From: Candidatus Sigynarchaeota archaeon
GTDB lineage: Archaea > Asgardarchaeota > Lokiarchaeia > Sigynarchaeales > Sigynarchaeaceae
DNA: 50,949 bases
Assembly: GCA_030587525.1 (NCBI GenBank)
Contig: JAUQYW010000004.1
Location: 1-50,949, forward strand
Direction of reading: 5' to 3'
Below, one piece after another: positions 1 to 9,001 of the stretch (within the stretch, counting starts at the first letter, position 1; each line of letters begins with the position of its first letter). A program made the translations under genes and the position numbers. The notes under the pieces were generated by a model. The model saw nothing but the letters and a program-made list of their open reading frames with translations. It made no database searches and was not told the DNA's origin.

Positions 1-25
1 CGTTCAGAAATTCCGTGGTGCTTCG

Positions 26-40
26 TGGTTTATATAATCT
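26..40 (+). promoter_or_regulatory. TATA box upstream of GC-rich structured region
   Basis: The short AT-rich stretch TTTATATAAT lies at about 29-38, in otherwise GC-rich DNA. An archaeal TATA box here would place a transcription start near position 60, at the beginning of a hairpin-rich stretch with no convincing protein. No BRE was confirmed. Confidence 0.4.
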
Positions 41-59
41 CTTGTCGTTGTTCTCCACA

Positions 60-380
60 TGGACGGGGCGATTACCTGGTGCTTCGATCGCAGCACGCGC
101 ACGTCTATCGCCACGAACGGAGGTGAGCCGTGAGCGCCGGCGCGGGCTGGAAAGTCCCGCGTCGCCACGAACGCATCGAACCTGCGGCACGTCATGCCGG
201 GTACCGAGGCATGGACATCATGCACCCGCCGCGCGCGGCCCTTTCACGCGTGAACGCGCTTGGCGGTACCCCGCTGAATGACGACGTGTCGCGACATCCC
301 TGATGCTACATGCTGAAAGGGCGGGTCCCCGTTTCGACCCACGGAAGCCCCGATAAGTCTCCGGGGCTGCTAATCTGGGC
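60..380 (+). ncRNA. Possible structured non-coding RNA, family not identified
   Basis: About 320 bases are very GC-rich and dense in inverted repeats. A closing helix is possible between CGGGGC (65-70) and GCCCCG (347-353). There is a perfect CGCGGG/CCCGCG hairpin whose loop contains GGAAAG near 140-165, a CATGCC/GGCATG hairpin near 198-220, and the palindromes TTCACGCGTGAA and TGTCGCGACA. The size fits archaeal RNase P or SRP RNA. The GGAAAGTCC piece recalls RNase P conserved region I, but I could not find the partner strand needed for helix P4. I also could not find the SRP helix 8 GGAAGG-AGCAG signature. The family is therefore left open. The translated frames across it look like shadow sequence. 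Promoter, size and structure are seen; RNA identity is inference. Confidence 0.35.
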
Positions 381-492
381 ATCCTGGGCGAATGTCCAAG
401 ATTGTCTGGGTTTGAAGAAACGGTATCCTTGATTCTCTAAAAATCTTATTAGGCCAGACTATTCTTGTCAAATAAAGGTTAAGGGAAAATCG

Positions 493-1104
493 ATGCTCGA
501 AAAGGTAATCGGGAAATATGGTGAAGCGAACACCTATGTTATCTCGGATCATGGTGAAGCAATAATCATTGATCCCCAATCGGATTATGAGCAAATCTTG
601 TGGAAGGTCAAAAAATACGCCGTTAAAGGTATCGTCGCTACCCATGGTCACTCGGATCATATAGGCGGAATAGCGGAGCTGGCAGTAGAGCTCCAGGTCC
701 CGGTGATGGTCAGCCCTGCAGAACAGTCGTTTCTGACGCCACTGGATCAGAGCAAGTTACCTTTTCTTTTGAAGCCAATTCGAGAAGGAGATGTTATTCA
801 AGTGGGAATGCAACAATGGCAAGTTATCGATACCCCGGGGCACAGTCCTGGCGGGATCAGCTTGTATTCCAAAGAGGAGAAGATCTTGATTTGCGGTGAC
901 GCGCTATTTCAAGGCTCAATCGGCCGGACGGATATCCATGGGAGCAACTGGGAAGTCCTTCGGCAAACATTAAGAGAAAAGATTTTTACTCTCCCGGCCG
1001 AGACGACCGCGTATCCGGGTCATGGCCCCGAGACAACCCTCGAAAAGGAATTAACAGAAAATCCCTATATGGACTGGATTTTTGAAAAAAGAACACCCAA
1101 CTAA
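493..1104 (+). CDS. MBL-fold metallohydrolase (glyoxalase II-like)
   Basis: A 203-residue metallo-beta-lactamase-fold hydrolase of the GloB-like group, probably cytoplasmic. The metal-binding HxHxDH motif is in THGHSDHIGG near residue 53. The following ligands appear in order: DTPGHSPGG, CGDALFQG and YPGHGPET. This spacing is typical of short glyoxalase II/persulfide dioxygenase-like enzymes, which usually act on thioesters such as hydroxyacylglutathione analogues. The length is normal for the family and nothing is missing. A TATA-like CTAAAAATC near 437-446 precedes the ATG by about 50 bases. It is convergent with the MFS gene, with 13 bases between the stops. Family is clear; substrate is unknown. 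Confidence 0.9.
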   Translation: MLEKVIGKYGEANTYVISDHGEAIIIDPQSDYEQILWKVKKYAVKGIVATHGHSDHIGGIAELAVELQVPVMVSPAEQSFLTPLDQSKLPFLLKPIREGDVIQVGMQQWQVIDTPGHSPGGISLYSKEEKILICGDALFQGSIGRTDIHGSNWEVLRQTLREKIFTLPAETTAYPGHGPETTLEKELTENPYMDWIFEKRTPN

Positions 1105-1117
1105 AAAGCAGGTTTTC

Positions 1118-2548
1118 TCATCTCTTGGTTTCCATTTCTTTCGCTCTTTGTTGTAAAATGCCAGAGACGCGGCCAACATCCGCGTTGATCCACTTGAGAG
1201 TCAAGAACCAGCTGCTCGATCCCACGAAGCCAATCAGTACCATGATGAGGACCGTGAATTGATAGTTATTATTCAAGAATGACAGGAGAATGCCTGACAC
1301 AATAGCCCCGGTGCCGTGACCGAGCGATTCCAAAAATTGATTCGCGGAGCTCATCGCTCCTTGCGCCTCGGGGAGGTTGATCTTCTGCAACACCGGTGCT
1401 TGGTTGCTGCTATACATGCCGCCCGTCATCTGCCAAGCGAATATCATGATTGCTATCAACCAATGGGTTGGATGGCTGAAAAAAAAGGCCAAATTACCGC
1501 CTTCCTCTGGGCTCATTGGAACTGCTGGGATCAAGAACACCCCCAACAAGGCACCATACGTTGCCATCAAGGAAAATATGATGACGTACACGCGGTTCTT
1601 GATAGCCTTTTTTCCCCACTTGTCCGACAGTTTTGCAAGCACGCTGGCGCTAACGACGGCGCCAGGTATCCCAAACAGGAAGGTGACGATGCTCATGACG
1701 AACGGGGAAATATTGTACGGTGCCGACTGGAAGTACGCGAACGTGATCAAGACAGGAATGGCATAGACGATCTGGGTAAAAAAGCCCTCGATGAACGCGA
1801 TGATGTTCGTTGGCGCGAGGATGGTCTTCTTGAACGTTTCCACGTTCACGTGATACTTGTATTCCACGCCATCAAGCTTGAGAACGCTCTTTAACTCTTT
1901 TTTTTCGGCGCCCCGCTTCGGTTCCACGCCCTTGACGCTAATAATGAGTCCCGACGCCACCGTCACGGCACCGGATATCCAAAAGTACTGACGCCAATAG
2001 TCCTTGAAAACCAAAGCGGAGATGAAGCCGCCTATCATCCAAGCAAGTTGCCAAAACAATCCGCTCAGCCCGAAGAATTGCGATCGCTCGCTCTCGTCGG
2101 CACGGTCATCGGCATAGGACACCCGGATGGTCTGGCCGGTATCGAATGCATACGTGATGAGCATACAAGACAAGAAATACACATACGAGGGCGTTCCAAG
2201 CCCCGCCGGGAGAAAACCGAGCACTATAATCCCCGCGCCATAGACGATATCGATGATGGTAAACAGCTTGATCCGGGAGTACCGGTCCGCAAGCAATCCG
2301 AACACGATGCTGCTCAAGGCCACGGTATAGATTCCCACGCCATAGCTGAATCCCATCTCGCTCGCGTGGTACGGTTCACCTGGCCAGAGCAGGTTCGAGA
2401 GCAAGATGATATTGATGCCCGACCATGCGTATATCAACGTGTGCGACGTCGTGCTCATGAAACTCGGCCACATTTTCTGAAATATCACTTTTGTTCCGGT
2501 TTTCACCTTGGATTTTGCTTCATTTGCATCTATATCCGTTCCTTCCAT
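1118..2548 (-). CDS. Major facilitator superfamily transporter
   Basis: A 476-residue integral membrane protein with about twelve hydrophobic helices. After a short charged N-terminus (about 25 residues), the loop between helices 2 and 3 carries an MFS motif A variant, GLLADRYSRIKL. A long cytoplasmic loop rich in Lys and Glu separates the two halves, as usual in MFS proteins. The substrate cannot be told from the sequence. The ATG at 2548 follows a purine-rich GGGGGA about 7 bases upstream. A TATA-like CTTTTAAAC lies about 55 bases upstream. The gene stands alone between two oppositely oriented or unrelated genes. Confidence 0.9.
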   Translation of the reverse strand: MEGTDIDANEAKSKVKTGTKVIFQKMWPSFMSTTSHTLIYAWSGINIILLSNLLWPGEPYHASEMGFSYGVGIYTVALSSIVFGLLADRYSRIKLFTIIDIVYGAGIIVLGFLPAGLGTPSYVYFLSCMLITYAFDTGQTIRVSYADDRADESERSQFFGLSGLFWQLAWMIGGFISALVFKDYWRQYFWISGAVTVASGLIISVKGVEPKRGAEKKELKSVLKLDGVEYKYHVNVETFKKTILAPTNIIAFIEGFFTQIVYAIPVLITFAYFQSAPYNISPFVMSIVTFLFGIPGAVVSASVLAKLSDKWGKKAIKNRVYVIIFSLMATYGALLGVFLIPAVPMSPEEGGNLAFFFSHPTHWLIAIMIFAWQMTGGMYSSNQAPVLQKINLPEAQGAMSSANQFLESLGHGTGAIVSGILLSFLNNNYQFTVLIMVLIGFVGSSSWFLTLKWINADVGRVSGILQQRAKEMETKR

Positions 2549-2598
2549 GTCGAATCCCCCATCGATCTCATTGATTGCTTTATTTCTTTCCTTGAACG

Positions 2599-2608
2599 TT
2601 TAAAAGAT
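2599..2608 (-). promoter_or_regulatory. TATA box of the MFS transporter gene
   Basis: CTTTTAAAC read on the minus strand, 50-60 bases before the ATG at 2548, in an AT-rich intergenic patch. This fits an archaeal TATA box with a leader of roughly 25-30 bases. Confidence 0.45.
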
Positions 2609-2712
2609 TACCTTTTAACCGGGGGTTATCAGCATAGGAAAGAACTCTTAATTCAATATGAAATCATTAAAAAAGAATAAGGAAATGATTTTTTACTCTT
2701 ACAACTTCAGAA

Positions 2713-4347
2713 TTAATCTTTTTTCTTAATTTTCTTGATAACATCAAACGTGATCGCCGCGACTGCGCATCCCGCAACCGCGAGCAAGGCCGACCCCATA
2801 TCCGCAGGGATCGGAACTGTATTCTGCACGGTCACGATGGCAGTCGTCGAATTCTGCTGTCCCTCCAGGTCATACGCCACCGCGGTGACGTTGTGGCTTC
2901 CCTCGCTGTACTGGGTCGTGTCCCACGCAAACGTGGCCTCTGGATAAGGATAATTGGCTGGCATATTCTTGGTCTCCACGAGCGTGTCGTCGATGTATAG
3001 TTGGATGGCCTGGAGTGCCCGGTTATCGTCGCCGGCCGCGCTGATATTGACCACCCCGTTCACGACGTCGCCATCGCGCGGGTTGAGCAGTCCAACCAAC
3101 GGCGGTGTCGTGTCGGCCGGCGCGGTCCCGTTCTGGTTCACCGTGCAATATGTTCTCGCGATCTGCGCAAAGCCGCCATCAACACCTTCCGCGAACAGCT
3201 CGATCCGGAAATCTCCCTCGTATAAGGAAGCCGCGGAGAAGTCCCCCGTGTAATTCCCGTCGCCATCCTGGTCGGTCAAGTTGATGGTTTCCATCTCGGG
3301 TAAGGTGGGACGAATATATCCTTCCGAATCGTTGTTCGCGGGCACCGGCGTCCATATTCTTGGATTGATCGTCGCGTAGACCTTACTAAGCTCGGATGCA
3401 TTCTGGATCACGCCCCAGATGGGAAACGTGATGACGCTGATGTTGATGTAAAAACAGAGCGGCACCACGATGATGACCGGCACTATGATGGGCAACGTTG
3501 ACCGCTGGATCTTGATGTTCAGTGCATCGACTCCATCCCCACCTACCGGTAGCCGACTACAATAGGCTTCGTGCCCCACGCGGTCGTGGTTGTCGTCGAT
3601 CCATGGATATTGGATTGCTGGCCCCGTCCCGTCCCAGAGACTGCCACCACGGAGTGCGTAGTTTGCATCGATGAAAGCTTGTCCTACAGTGTTATTTGCC
3701 CGGAGAGACGACCAAACCATGCACGAAAACGTGGTCATTCCAAGCCGTGGATTCCCGTAGGCGTTGTGCGTGGCATCGGTCGACGTGAGGATGATCCGCT
3801 CGGGCGCGCTGATGTCGGTGATGATCGACCCGGCATCGCACGCATCGTAGATGATGATGGCCCGACGGCACCCACTGGTCGATTCAAGCTCGGCCAGGTC
3901 GTTCTTGAAATGCGTGCCGTTATACACGCCGCCAGGAATGCACATAAACCTGTTCCCGCCGTGATCTTCCATATAAATGCCGAGCCCGACGGCAGCATTC
4001 ACCTTGGTCGCAGCCCAATGGCTGATCGCCGTGTGAATATTTGCCCGGGTAGAGAAATTGCTCACGATCCCGCTCCATACAGGACCCAGATACATGATTT
4101 GATTTGCGAGGAACCCCATCGCCAGCAAATGGTTGTAGACACGGTTGCACCCGCTGATGATCCCCGCTTGCTGGTCATGATCACTCCGATCGCCTGCGAT
4201 GATGATCCATGCGCCGATCGGCTGGTTCACGACGCTCGGCGCTATATTTTTTTGTGCAAATGTTTGCGCGCGGGCCGATCCTGGGCACGCGAGCCCGGCG
4301 ATCATGGTCCCGGCAAGCATCAATAGAATTCCCAATGTTTTTTTCAT
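2713..4347 (-). CDS. Secreted legumain-like (C13) cysteine peptidase with Ig-like domain
   Basis: A 544-residue exported protein. Residues 1-27 form a signal peptide (MKKTLGILLMLAG..., ending ARA). The next 230 or so residues resemble peptidase family C13 (legumain/GPI-transamidase type, caspase fold). The catalytic His is in the MEDHGG segment near residue 129, and the catalytic Cys in YDACDAGS near residue 170. A middle region with a hydrophobic stretch is followed by an Ig-like domain near residues 415-510 (LNPRDGDVV..., SEGSHNVTAVAYD). A C-terminal membrane helix with a KKIKKKD tail ends the protein, so it is probably surface-anchored. The start was set at 4347 because GGAG sits 9 bases upstream and a clean signal peptide follows. 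A longer start at 4401 would bury the signal peptide. Substrate unknown. Confidence 0.8.
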   Translation of the reverse strand: MKKTLGILLMLAGTMIAGLACPGSARAQTFAQKNIAPSVVNQPIGAWIIIAGDRSDHDQQAGIISGCNRVYNHLLAMGFLANQIMYLGPVWSGIVSNFSTRANIHTAISHWAATKVNAAVGLGIYMEDHGGNRFMCIPGGVYNGTHFKNDLAELESTSGCRRAIIIYDACDAGSIITDISAPERIILTSTDATHNAYGNPRLGMTTFSCMVWSSLRANNTVGQAFIDANYALRGGSLWDGTGPAIQYPWIDDNHDRVGHEAYCSRLPVGGDGVDALNIKIQRSTLPIIVPVIIVVPLCFYINISVITFPIWGVIQNASELSKVYATINPRIWTPVPANNDSEGYIRPTLPEMETINLTDQDGDGNYTGDFSAASLYEGDFRIELFAEGVDGGFAQIARTYCTVNQNGTAPADTTPPLVGLLNPRDGDVVNGVVNISAAGDDNRALQAIQLYIDDTLVETKNMPANYPYPEATFAWDTTQYSEGSHNVTAVAYDLEGQQNSTTAIVTVQNTVPIPADMGSALLAVAGCAVAAITFDVIKKIKKKD

Positions 4348-4508
4348 ACGATCGTCTCCTTCAGTTCTTGTTTTATTGAAAAGTGAATTGATCCACCCCA
4401 TTTTGAGTCTTTCGGTCTACATCACAGCCCAGCCATCAAAAGAGGACGCGTTTGTCTGCCTTTGATACTAGGTAATCAGAGTCTAGATCAGCTGATCGGT
4501 GAGTTCAT

Positions 4509-5354
4509 TCAGGCTTTAATTTCCATACCATCCTTACCCACGATTATCGTGCCGCGGAATATTTTCCGCATGCCCTTTATGTAAAATGCTTTAACTACAG
4601 GGTTGGCATGTATCCACGGAATGAAATGGGTGAGCACGAGTTTTTTCACGCGTGCGGCTTGGGCGATCTCGGCGACTTCAAGGGTGAGCGTGTGGTAAGC
4701 CAGCATCTCCTTTGACATCGCCTCCAACCGGGTGTCGAGATTTCTTTGTGCTATTTCTGTAAAAGTCTTGTTTGCAACCTCGTGGACGAGAATGTCTGCA
4801 TCTCGTGCAAATTCGCTTATAACCAGTGCTTTCCTCGTGTCCCCGGAGATCACTGCTGATTGGTTGTTGCAATCGAACCGGTAACCGACTGCGGGTTTTA
4901 CTGGAGGGTGGTCAACCTCGAACATGGTAATTTTGACGCCATCTTTATCGTAGACCAAGCCCGGTTGTGCTTCCTTGATCTCGGCTTTCATCCCATTCTC
5001 GTGCCACTTGTCGCCGTGATGCTCCGTGCGATATTCATTGTCAAGCTCATAGGCCTTGAGCATGTTGCCGATGGTCTGGCGTGCACCGACTGGTCCAATC
5101 ACGGGCATAGGCTCGCTTGCACCCCAGATCGTGCGGGTGACCATGAATTCACCAAATTCCCCGAAATGGTCGGAATGGTAATGCGTGAAAAGCACCGCAT
5201 TCACGTTTATCAAGCCGGCGCAGGCAAAATTGTTGAGGAACCCCCTGCCCGTGTCGATCAAGAAGGTTTTGTCCCCGGCGATTACCAAGGTCGATGCGCA
5301 CGCGCGGTTCCGATTGGGCAGAGGGGTCCCGGTACCAAGGAGGATAACGGACAA
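4509..5354 (-). CDS. MBL-fold hydrolase, ribonuclease Z-like
   Basis: A 281-residue metallo-beta-lactamase-fold protein of the tRNase Z/arylsulfatase-like branch. It opens with the typical MSVILLGTGTPLPN beta-hairpin. The metal motif is THYHSDHFGE near residue 57. Later ligands are in VISGDTRK, LVHEVANKTF, YHTLTLEVAE and LTHFIP, an order seen in RNase Z homologues. It lacks an obvious tRNase Z exosite arm, so it may be a broader MBL hydrolase rather than the tRNA 3'-processing enzyme. The start is TTG at 5354; no in-frame ATG gives the conserved N-terminus. It is divergent from the prenyltransferase gene. Confidence 0.82.
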   Translation of the reverse strand: MSVILLGTGTPLPNRNRACASTLVIAGDKTFLIDTGRGFLNNFACAGLINVNAVLFTHYHSDHFGEFGEFMVTRTIWGASEPMPVIGPVGARQTIGNMLKAYELDNEYRTEHHGDKWHENGMKAEIKEAQPGLVYDKDGVKITMFEVDHPPVKPAVGYRFDCNNQSAVISGDTRKALVISEFARDADILVHEVANKTFTEIAQRNLDTRLEAMSKEMLAYHTLTLEVAEIAQAARVKKLVLTHFIPWIHANPVVKAFYIKGMRKIFRGTIIVGKDGMEIKA

Positions 5355-5673
5355 GCCAGCACGCGGATCGAGCCGCCTCGGTTCAAATGCCTGCCGAAGG
5401 GTGCTTGCCAGCAGGTGCGCTCCTCGTTTCCTCGGCGTGTTTTTTTCTGGTTTTGGAGTTGTGCCCGTGGAGGTTCACTTCATTCTATCATTCCCAGGTC
5501 GTATCTTTATTATTCCAATGAGTGCCTATGTGACACGCCTTCATGCATTCAATGCAATAATCAACATCAGTCATATATTACTTGTTCGTGCTGTAAATTG
5601 GTTACTACTACTTTTCGGTCGATACTACAGCCCAGTCAGCAATGTTTTTTTGCACCTTTCACTCAACAAGTGC
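5355..5673. other. Divergent intergenic region, 319 bases
   Basis: This lies between the RNase Z-like gene (minus) and the prenyltransferase gene (plus). The second half is AT-rich, with CATATATTAC near 5572-5581 as the best TATA-like candidate. An open frame runs through it in phase with the prenyltransferase but has no family similarity. I see no RNA gene here. Confidence 0.4.
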
Positions 5674-6738
5674 ATGGATTTCAAGGCGCTCTTGGGCTCG
5701 GAAGTCGCCAAGATCGACGCGGCCATCATCGCGTTCCTCGACGGGCGCACGTACGCGAAGGAAGATGCCTTCGTCAGCCATTATTACCAGTTGATCAAGG
5801 ACTACATCATGGCCGGCGGGAAGCGTATGCGGCCATTCTTGCTCGTGCAAGCTTACAAGGGTTTCGCGAAGAACCCGAGCGAGAACATATACCGGCCGAG
5901 TACTTGTGTCGAATTCTTGCACAACGCATCCCTCATCCACGATGACATCATCGACCGCGACGATACGCGCCGCGGGAACCCGGCCTTCCATTTCTTGTTC
6001 AAGAAGTTTTACATCGACAGCAAGTTCGCGTTCGCGACGCCCGAGCATTACGGCACGACCATGGGCATCCTCGGCGGGGACTCGACGTTTTTCCTCGGCC
6101 TCGAAGCCTTGCAAGCCAGCTTCCCCGCAGCCCTCAACGAGAAGGCCATCGCACTGTATTGCAAGGCTTACCACGAGATCTGCGACGGCGTGCTCATGGA
6201 GATGAATTTCGTGCAGGTTCCCAGCGTCACGGAGGCCCAGTATATGAAGATGGTTTCCCTCAAGACCGGTGCGCTCATCGAGAAGTCACTCCTCATCGGG
6301 GCGACCTACGGCGAGGCGAGCGAGGATAGCAAGGCCTTGCTGTCGACCTACGCCATAAACCTGGGGAAGGCCTTCCAGATCAAGGATGATATCCTTGGGA
6401 CGTTCGGCGACGCGCAGAAGACCGGCAAGCCAACGGACGGCGATATCAAGGATGGCAAGAAGACCCTCTTGCTCTTGAAAGCGATCGAAAAGGCCAAGGC
6501 CGTTGACAAGGCGTTCTTGAAAAAAACTCTAGGACAGCCCGGGATAACGGCCGATCAGGTCGACAAGGTTCGGAAAATCTTCAAGGATAGTGGTGCTGAG
6601 GACTACTGCGCCAGAAAAATCGCCGAACATAGTGATATGGCCAACGTTGCCAACGACAAGCTCGGCAACGTTATGAAGACGGAACAAAAAGACGCGCTCA
6701 AGGCGCTGGTCAAGTACAACCTCGACCGCGACAAGTGA
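5674..6738 (+). CDS. Polyprenyl (geranylgeranyl-type) diphosphate synthase
   Basis: A 354-residue class I trans-prenyltransferase that condenses IPP with allylic diphosphates. In archaea this supplies the C20 or longer chains of ether lipids. The N-terminal GGKRMRPFL binds IPP. The first Asp-rich motif is HDDIIDRDDTRRG near residue 90, and the second is FQIKDDILGTFGD near residue 236. The fifth residue before the first motif is Ala, with no aromatic block to chain growth, consistent with a C20 or longer product. The ATG at 5674 gives the usual family length. The open frame extends to 5185, but that part has no similarity and overlaps the divergent gene. Pelota follows 40 bases downstream on the same strand. 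Confidence 0.88.
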   Translation: MDFKALLGSEVAKIDAAIIAFLDGRTYAKEDAFVSHYYQLIKDYIMAGGKRMRPFLLVQAYKGFAKNPSENIYRPSTCVEFLHNASLIHDDIIDRDDTRRGNPAFHFLFKKFYIDSKFAFATPEHYGTTMGILGGDSTFFLGLEALQASFPAALNEKAIALYCKAYHEICDGVLMEMNFVQVPSVTEAQYMKMVSLKTGALIEKSLLIGATYGEASEDSKALLSTYAINLGKAFQIKDDILGTFGDAQKTGKPTDGDIKDGKKTLLLLKAIEKAKAVDKAFLKKTLGQPGITADQVDKVRKIFKDSGAEDYCARKIAEHSDMANVANDKLGNVMKTEQKDALKALVKYNLDRDK

Positions 6739-6778
6739 ATCCTGCCCCCGCAGCCAAGCTCATGAAGGTGCCCAGCAA

Positions 6779-7864
6779 GTGAAGATCATCGCGAAAAAAA
6801 CCCGGCGTGAAACCGTTATCCTGCAAGTCGAAACCCTCGACGACCTGTGGATCCTCTACAATCTCATCCAGGTGGGGGACCGAATCGAGGGCAAGACCCC
6901 CCGGCGCATCATCGCCACCGACCACGAGGACGACAAGGGAGAGCGGCGCGTGATCCACTTGAAGATCGTCGTGGAGCAGATCGAGTTCCACGAGTTCGCC
7001 AACCGCCTTCGTGCCAAGGGGAAGATCGTGGAAGGCCCCGATGACATAATTACACTCAATTCCTACCACACATTCAACATCGAGGAGGGCTCGGTCTTCA
7101 GCCTCATCAAGGACGAGTGGACGTCGCAAGAATGGAAGATGTTGGATGATGCCGAGAAGCGGAAGATGGTGCAAAAAGTTCTCGTCATCGCGATCGATGC
7201 TGGTGATGCAACGTTCGGCGAGATCGGCGATTATTACACCAAGACATCGATCACCGTGTCCGAACACATCCCGGGCAAGCGTTACGGCGACGTGAAGGAT
7301 GATAGCGAGGCTCGGAACGCGTTTTTTGCCGAGGTGTTCAAGGTCATTGAGACCATGCTTCACGCGACCAAGTACACCAAGATCGTGATCGCTGGCCCGG
7401 GGTTCACGAGAGAACATTTCATGGAATACTGCATCAAGAAGAATCCCACGCTAAAGCCCCTCCTCATGACCGAAAACGTGAGCAGCGCGACCGTGAGTGG
7501 CATCCACGAGCTCATGCACAAGCAAACTATCCAGCTGCTGCTAAAGGACACGCGCATCGTCGAAGAATCGAACCTTGTCGAGGAGTTTTTCACGAGGCTT
7601 GGCAAGGAAACGCAAGACATCGCATACGGTTACGACGAAATCAAGAAAGCTGCTGACATGAGCGCGATCCAGGACCTGCTCATCACCGACGAGGTCATGC
7701 GAAGGGTCAACGCGCAGAAGGACCAGGTCATATTCGACTTGCTCAAGAACATCGAGGTGAACCGGGGAAAGATCACGGTCATCAGCACGCTCCACGACGC
7801 CGGCAAGAAAATCAAGGGGCTTGGGGGCATGGCGGCGACGTTGCGATTCAGGCTTGGTTACTGA
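6779..7864 (+). CDS. pelA: Archaeal Pelota (aPelota/Dom34), ribosome rescue factor
   Basis: A 361-residue homologue of eukaryotic Dom34/Pelota. With aEF1A and ABCE1 it splits ribosomes stalled on faulty mRNA. Domain A (Sm-like) shows the family ETLDDLWILYNLIQVGD at residues 20-36. The central and C-terminal eRF1-like domains follow, with VIAIDAGDATFG near residue 138 and IVIAGPGFTREHF near 203. There is no GGQ, as expected for Pelota rather than aRF1. The C-terminus GLGGMAATLRFRLGY is typical. The start is GTG at 6779; the nearest upstream ATG runs into a stop. It lies 40 bases after the prenyltransferase, probably one transcript. Its end overlaps the convergent isomerase-like gene by 7 bases. 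Confidence 0.93.
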   Translation: MKIIAKKTRRETVILQVETLDDLWILYNLIQVGDRIEGKTPRRIIATDHEDDKGERRVIHLKIVVEQIEFHEFANRLRAKGKIVEGPDDIITLNSYHTFNIEEGSVFSLIKDEWTSQEWKMLDDAEKRKMVQKVLVIAIDAGDATFGEIGDYYTKTSITVSEHIPGKRYGDVKDDSEARNAFFAEVFKVIETMLHATKYTKIVIAGPGFTREHFMEYCIKKNPTLKPLLMTENVSSATVSGIHELMHKQTIQLLLKDTRIVEESNLVEEFFTRLGKETQDIAYGYDEIKKAADMSAIQDLLITDEVMRRVNAQKDQVIFDLLKNIEVNRGKITVISTLHDAGKKIKGLGGMAATLRFRLGY

Positions 7865-8985
7865 TCCGATGTTCCTTTTTTTGAAAAAAACTTTGCACCG
7901 AGAAACAGCAAGCTGCGTAGCGCTTTCTCCGGGTTCGAGAAATCGGCATCTTTGACCTCGAGCGTGCACAGGAGCTTCTCGCCCGCGGGAAGGTGGCTTC
8001 CGATTGCCTGCAAGGACTGCGCGAACGCGGGTGACCGGGAAAAATCACCTGTCCCGAGCTCGTCACCCTCGGTCGGCTGGGAAAGCACTGTCGTGCCGTC
8101 GGGAGACGCGAACTCTCCCGCCGAGTCGGCGAGGTGCACGTGGGTGTATCGCCCGGCAAAGGCTTCTATGAAGTTGTTGATGTCCACCAATGCCAAGAAA
8201 TCATCTCTCTCCTCCGGATAAATCCCGGGAGGAACTATAGCCATGCTTGCATATTTTTTAGCGACTTGCGAGATGATCCACGAGTGGCAGAGGTCGATGC
8301 AGATGCCAAGCTGGTCACGGTTCTTGATGGCCATCGATTGCAAGTCCGACAGCACCACGGCAAAATCATGCTTCACCACGTTCGTGAACGTGAATGCTGG
8401 CACGTCGAACGGCCACGGGACATTTTCCCATGCGAGCTTCCCGATATATCCCCTCGTGGCGCATGCCTGGAGCATATCTCGCAACCTTTCGGCAATCGCG
8501 TGCAGCTGGCGTTGCTTTTTCGGGTACCCATCACGCATCCGTTCCCATTCTCGCATCGTGATGTTCCCTCCAGAATGCACCACGATAGTACGAATCCCAG
8601 TCCGCAATGCAAGGTCGAGGCAGCGGTCAAACATGCTCATCACCCGCTGGCGCGTGCTGGTTTCATCGGATCCAAGGAAGAAATCCATGTCATTCCTCGT
8701 GGGAAAGTGCATCGACGCGTGGACTTTCACCCCGAACTTGCTTTCCAGTTGTTGTTTCACGTATGCATAATTACTTGCCTGGGTCGCGATATCGGCAGGC
8801 TCTAGCTTCTTTGGAAAAACGACGAACTCGAATCCCACGTCCTTCACGGGGTAGGCCTTCAGAAACTGGCTCGTGATATCAAGGCGAGCTTTGACCTCGT
8901 TCGAGGCCAAAAAATCGACCGTGTGTGCCGGTATAAAGGCGTTGAAAAAGTTGAACGCGGTCCTGGCATTTCTTTTTATCGGCAT
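7858..8985 (-). CDS. Sugar phosphate isomerase/epimerase-like TIM-barrel protein
   Basis: A 375-residue protein of the xylose isomerase-like/AP endonuclease 2 TIM-barrel superfamily. Barrel strands with candidate metal ligands appear in order: VHASMHFP near residue 90, TIVVHSGG near 138, LAWENVP near 188, GICIDLCHSW near 231, THVHLADSAGE near 288, and LCTLEVKD near the C-terminus. The His, Glu and Asp ligands are present, so it is probably an active metal enzyme. The substrate (sugar, or damaged DNA as in endonuclease IV) cannot be decided; the length exceeds endonuclease IV by about 90 residues. It is convergent with pelota, the coding ends overlapping by 7 bases. Confidence 0.75.
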   Translation of the reverse strand: MPIKRNARTAFNFFNAFIPAHTVDFLASNEVKARLDITSQFLKAYPVKDVGFEFVVFPKKLEPADIATQASNYAYVKQQLESKFGVKVHASMHFPTRNDMDFFLGSDETSTRQRVMSMFDRCLDLALRTGIRTIVVHSGGNITMREWERMRDGYPKKQRQLHAIAERLRDMLQACATRGYIGKLAWENVPWPFDVPAFTFTNVVKHDFAVVLSDLQSMAIKNRDQLGICIDLCHSWIISQVAKKYASMAIVPPGIYPEERDDFLALVDINNFIEAFAGRYTHVHLADSAGEFASPDGTTVLSQPTEGDELGTGDFSRSPAFAQSLQAIGSHLPAGEKLLCTLEVKDADFSNPEKALRSLLFLGAKFFSKKGTSDQ

Positions 8986-9001
8986 GGTGGATCCGAGCGC
9001 G

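Noticed and set aside
60..380. RNase P RNA or SRP RNA
   Set aside because: GGAAAGTCC and GAATGAC resemble RNase P conserved regions, but the strand needed to build helix P4 is missing and the GGAAAGTCC sits in the loop of a local hairpin. The SRP helix 8 signature is also absent. Kept only as an unidentified RNA candidate.
5185..5673. N-terminal extension of the prenyltransferase frame
   Set aside because: It overlaps the divergent MBL gene and has no prenyltransferase similarity; the enzyme is complete from 5674.
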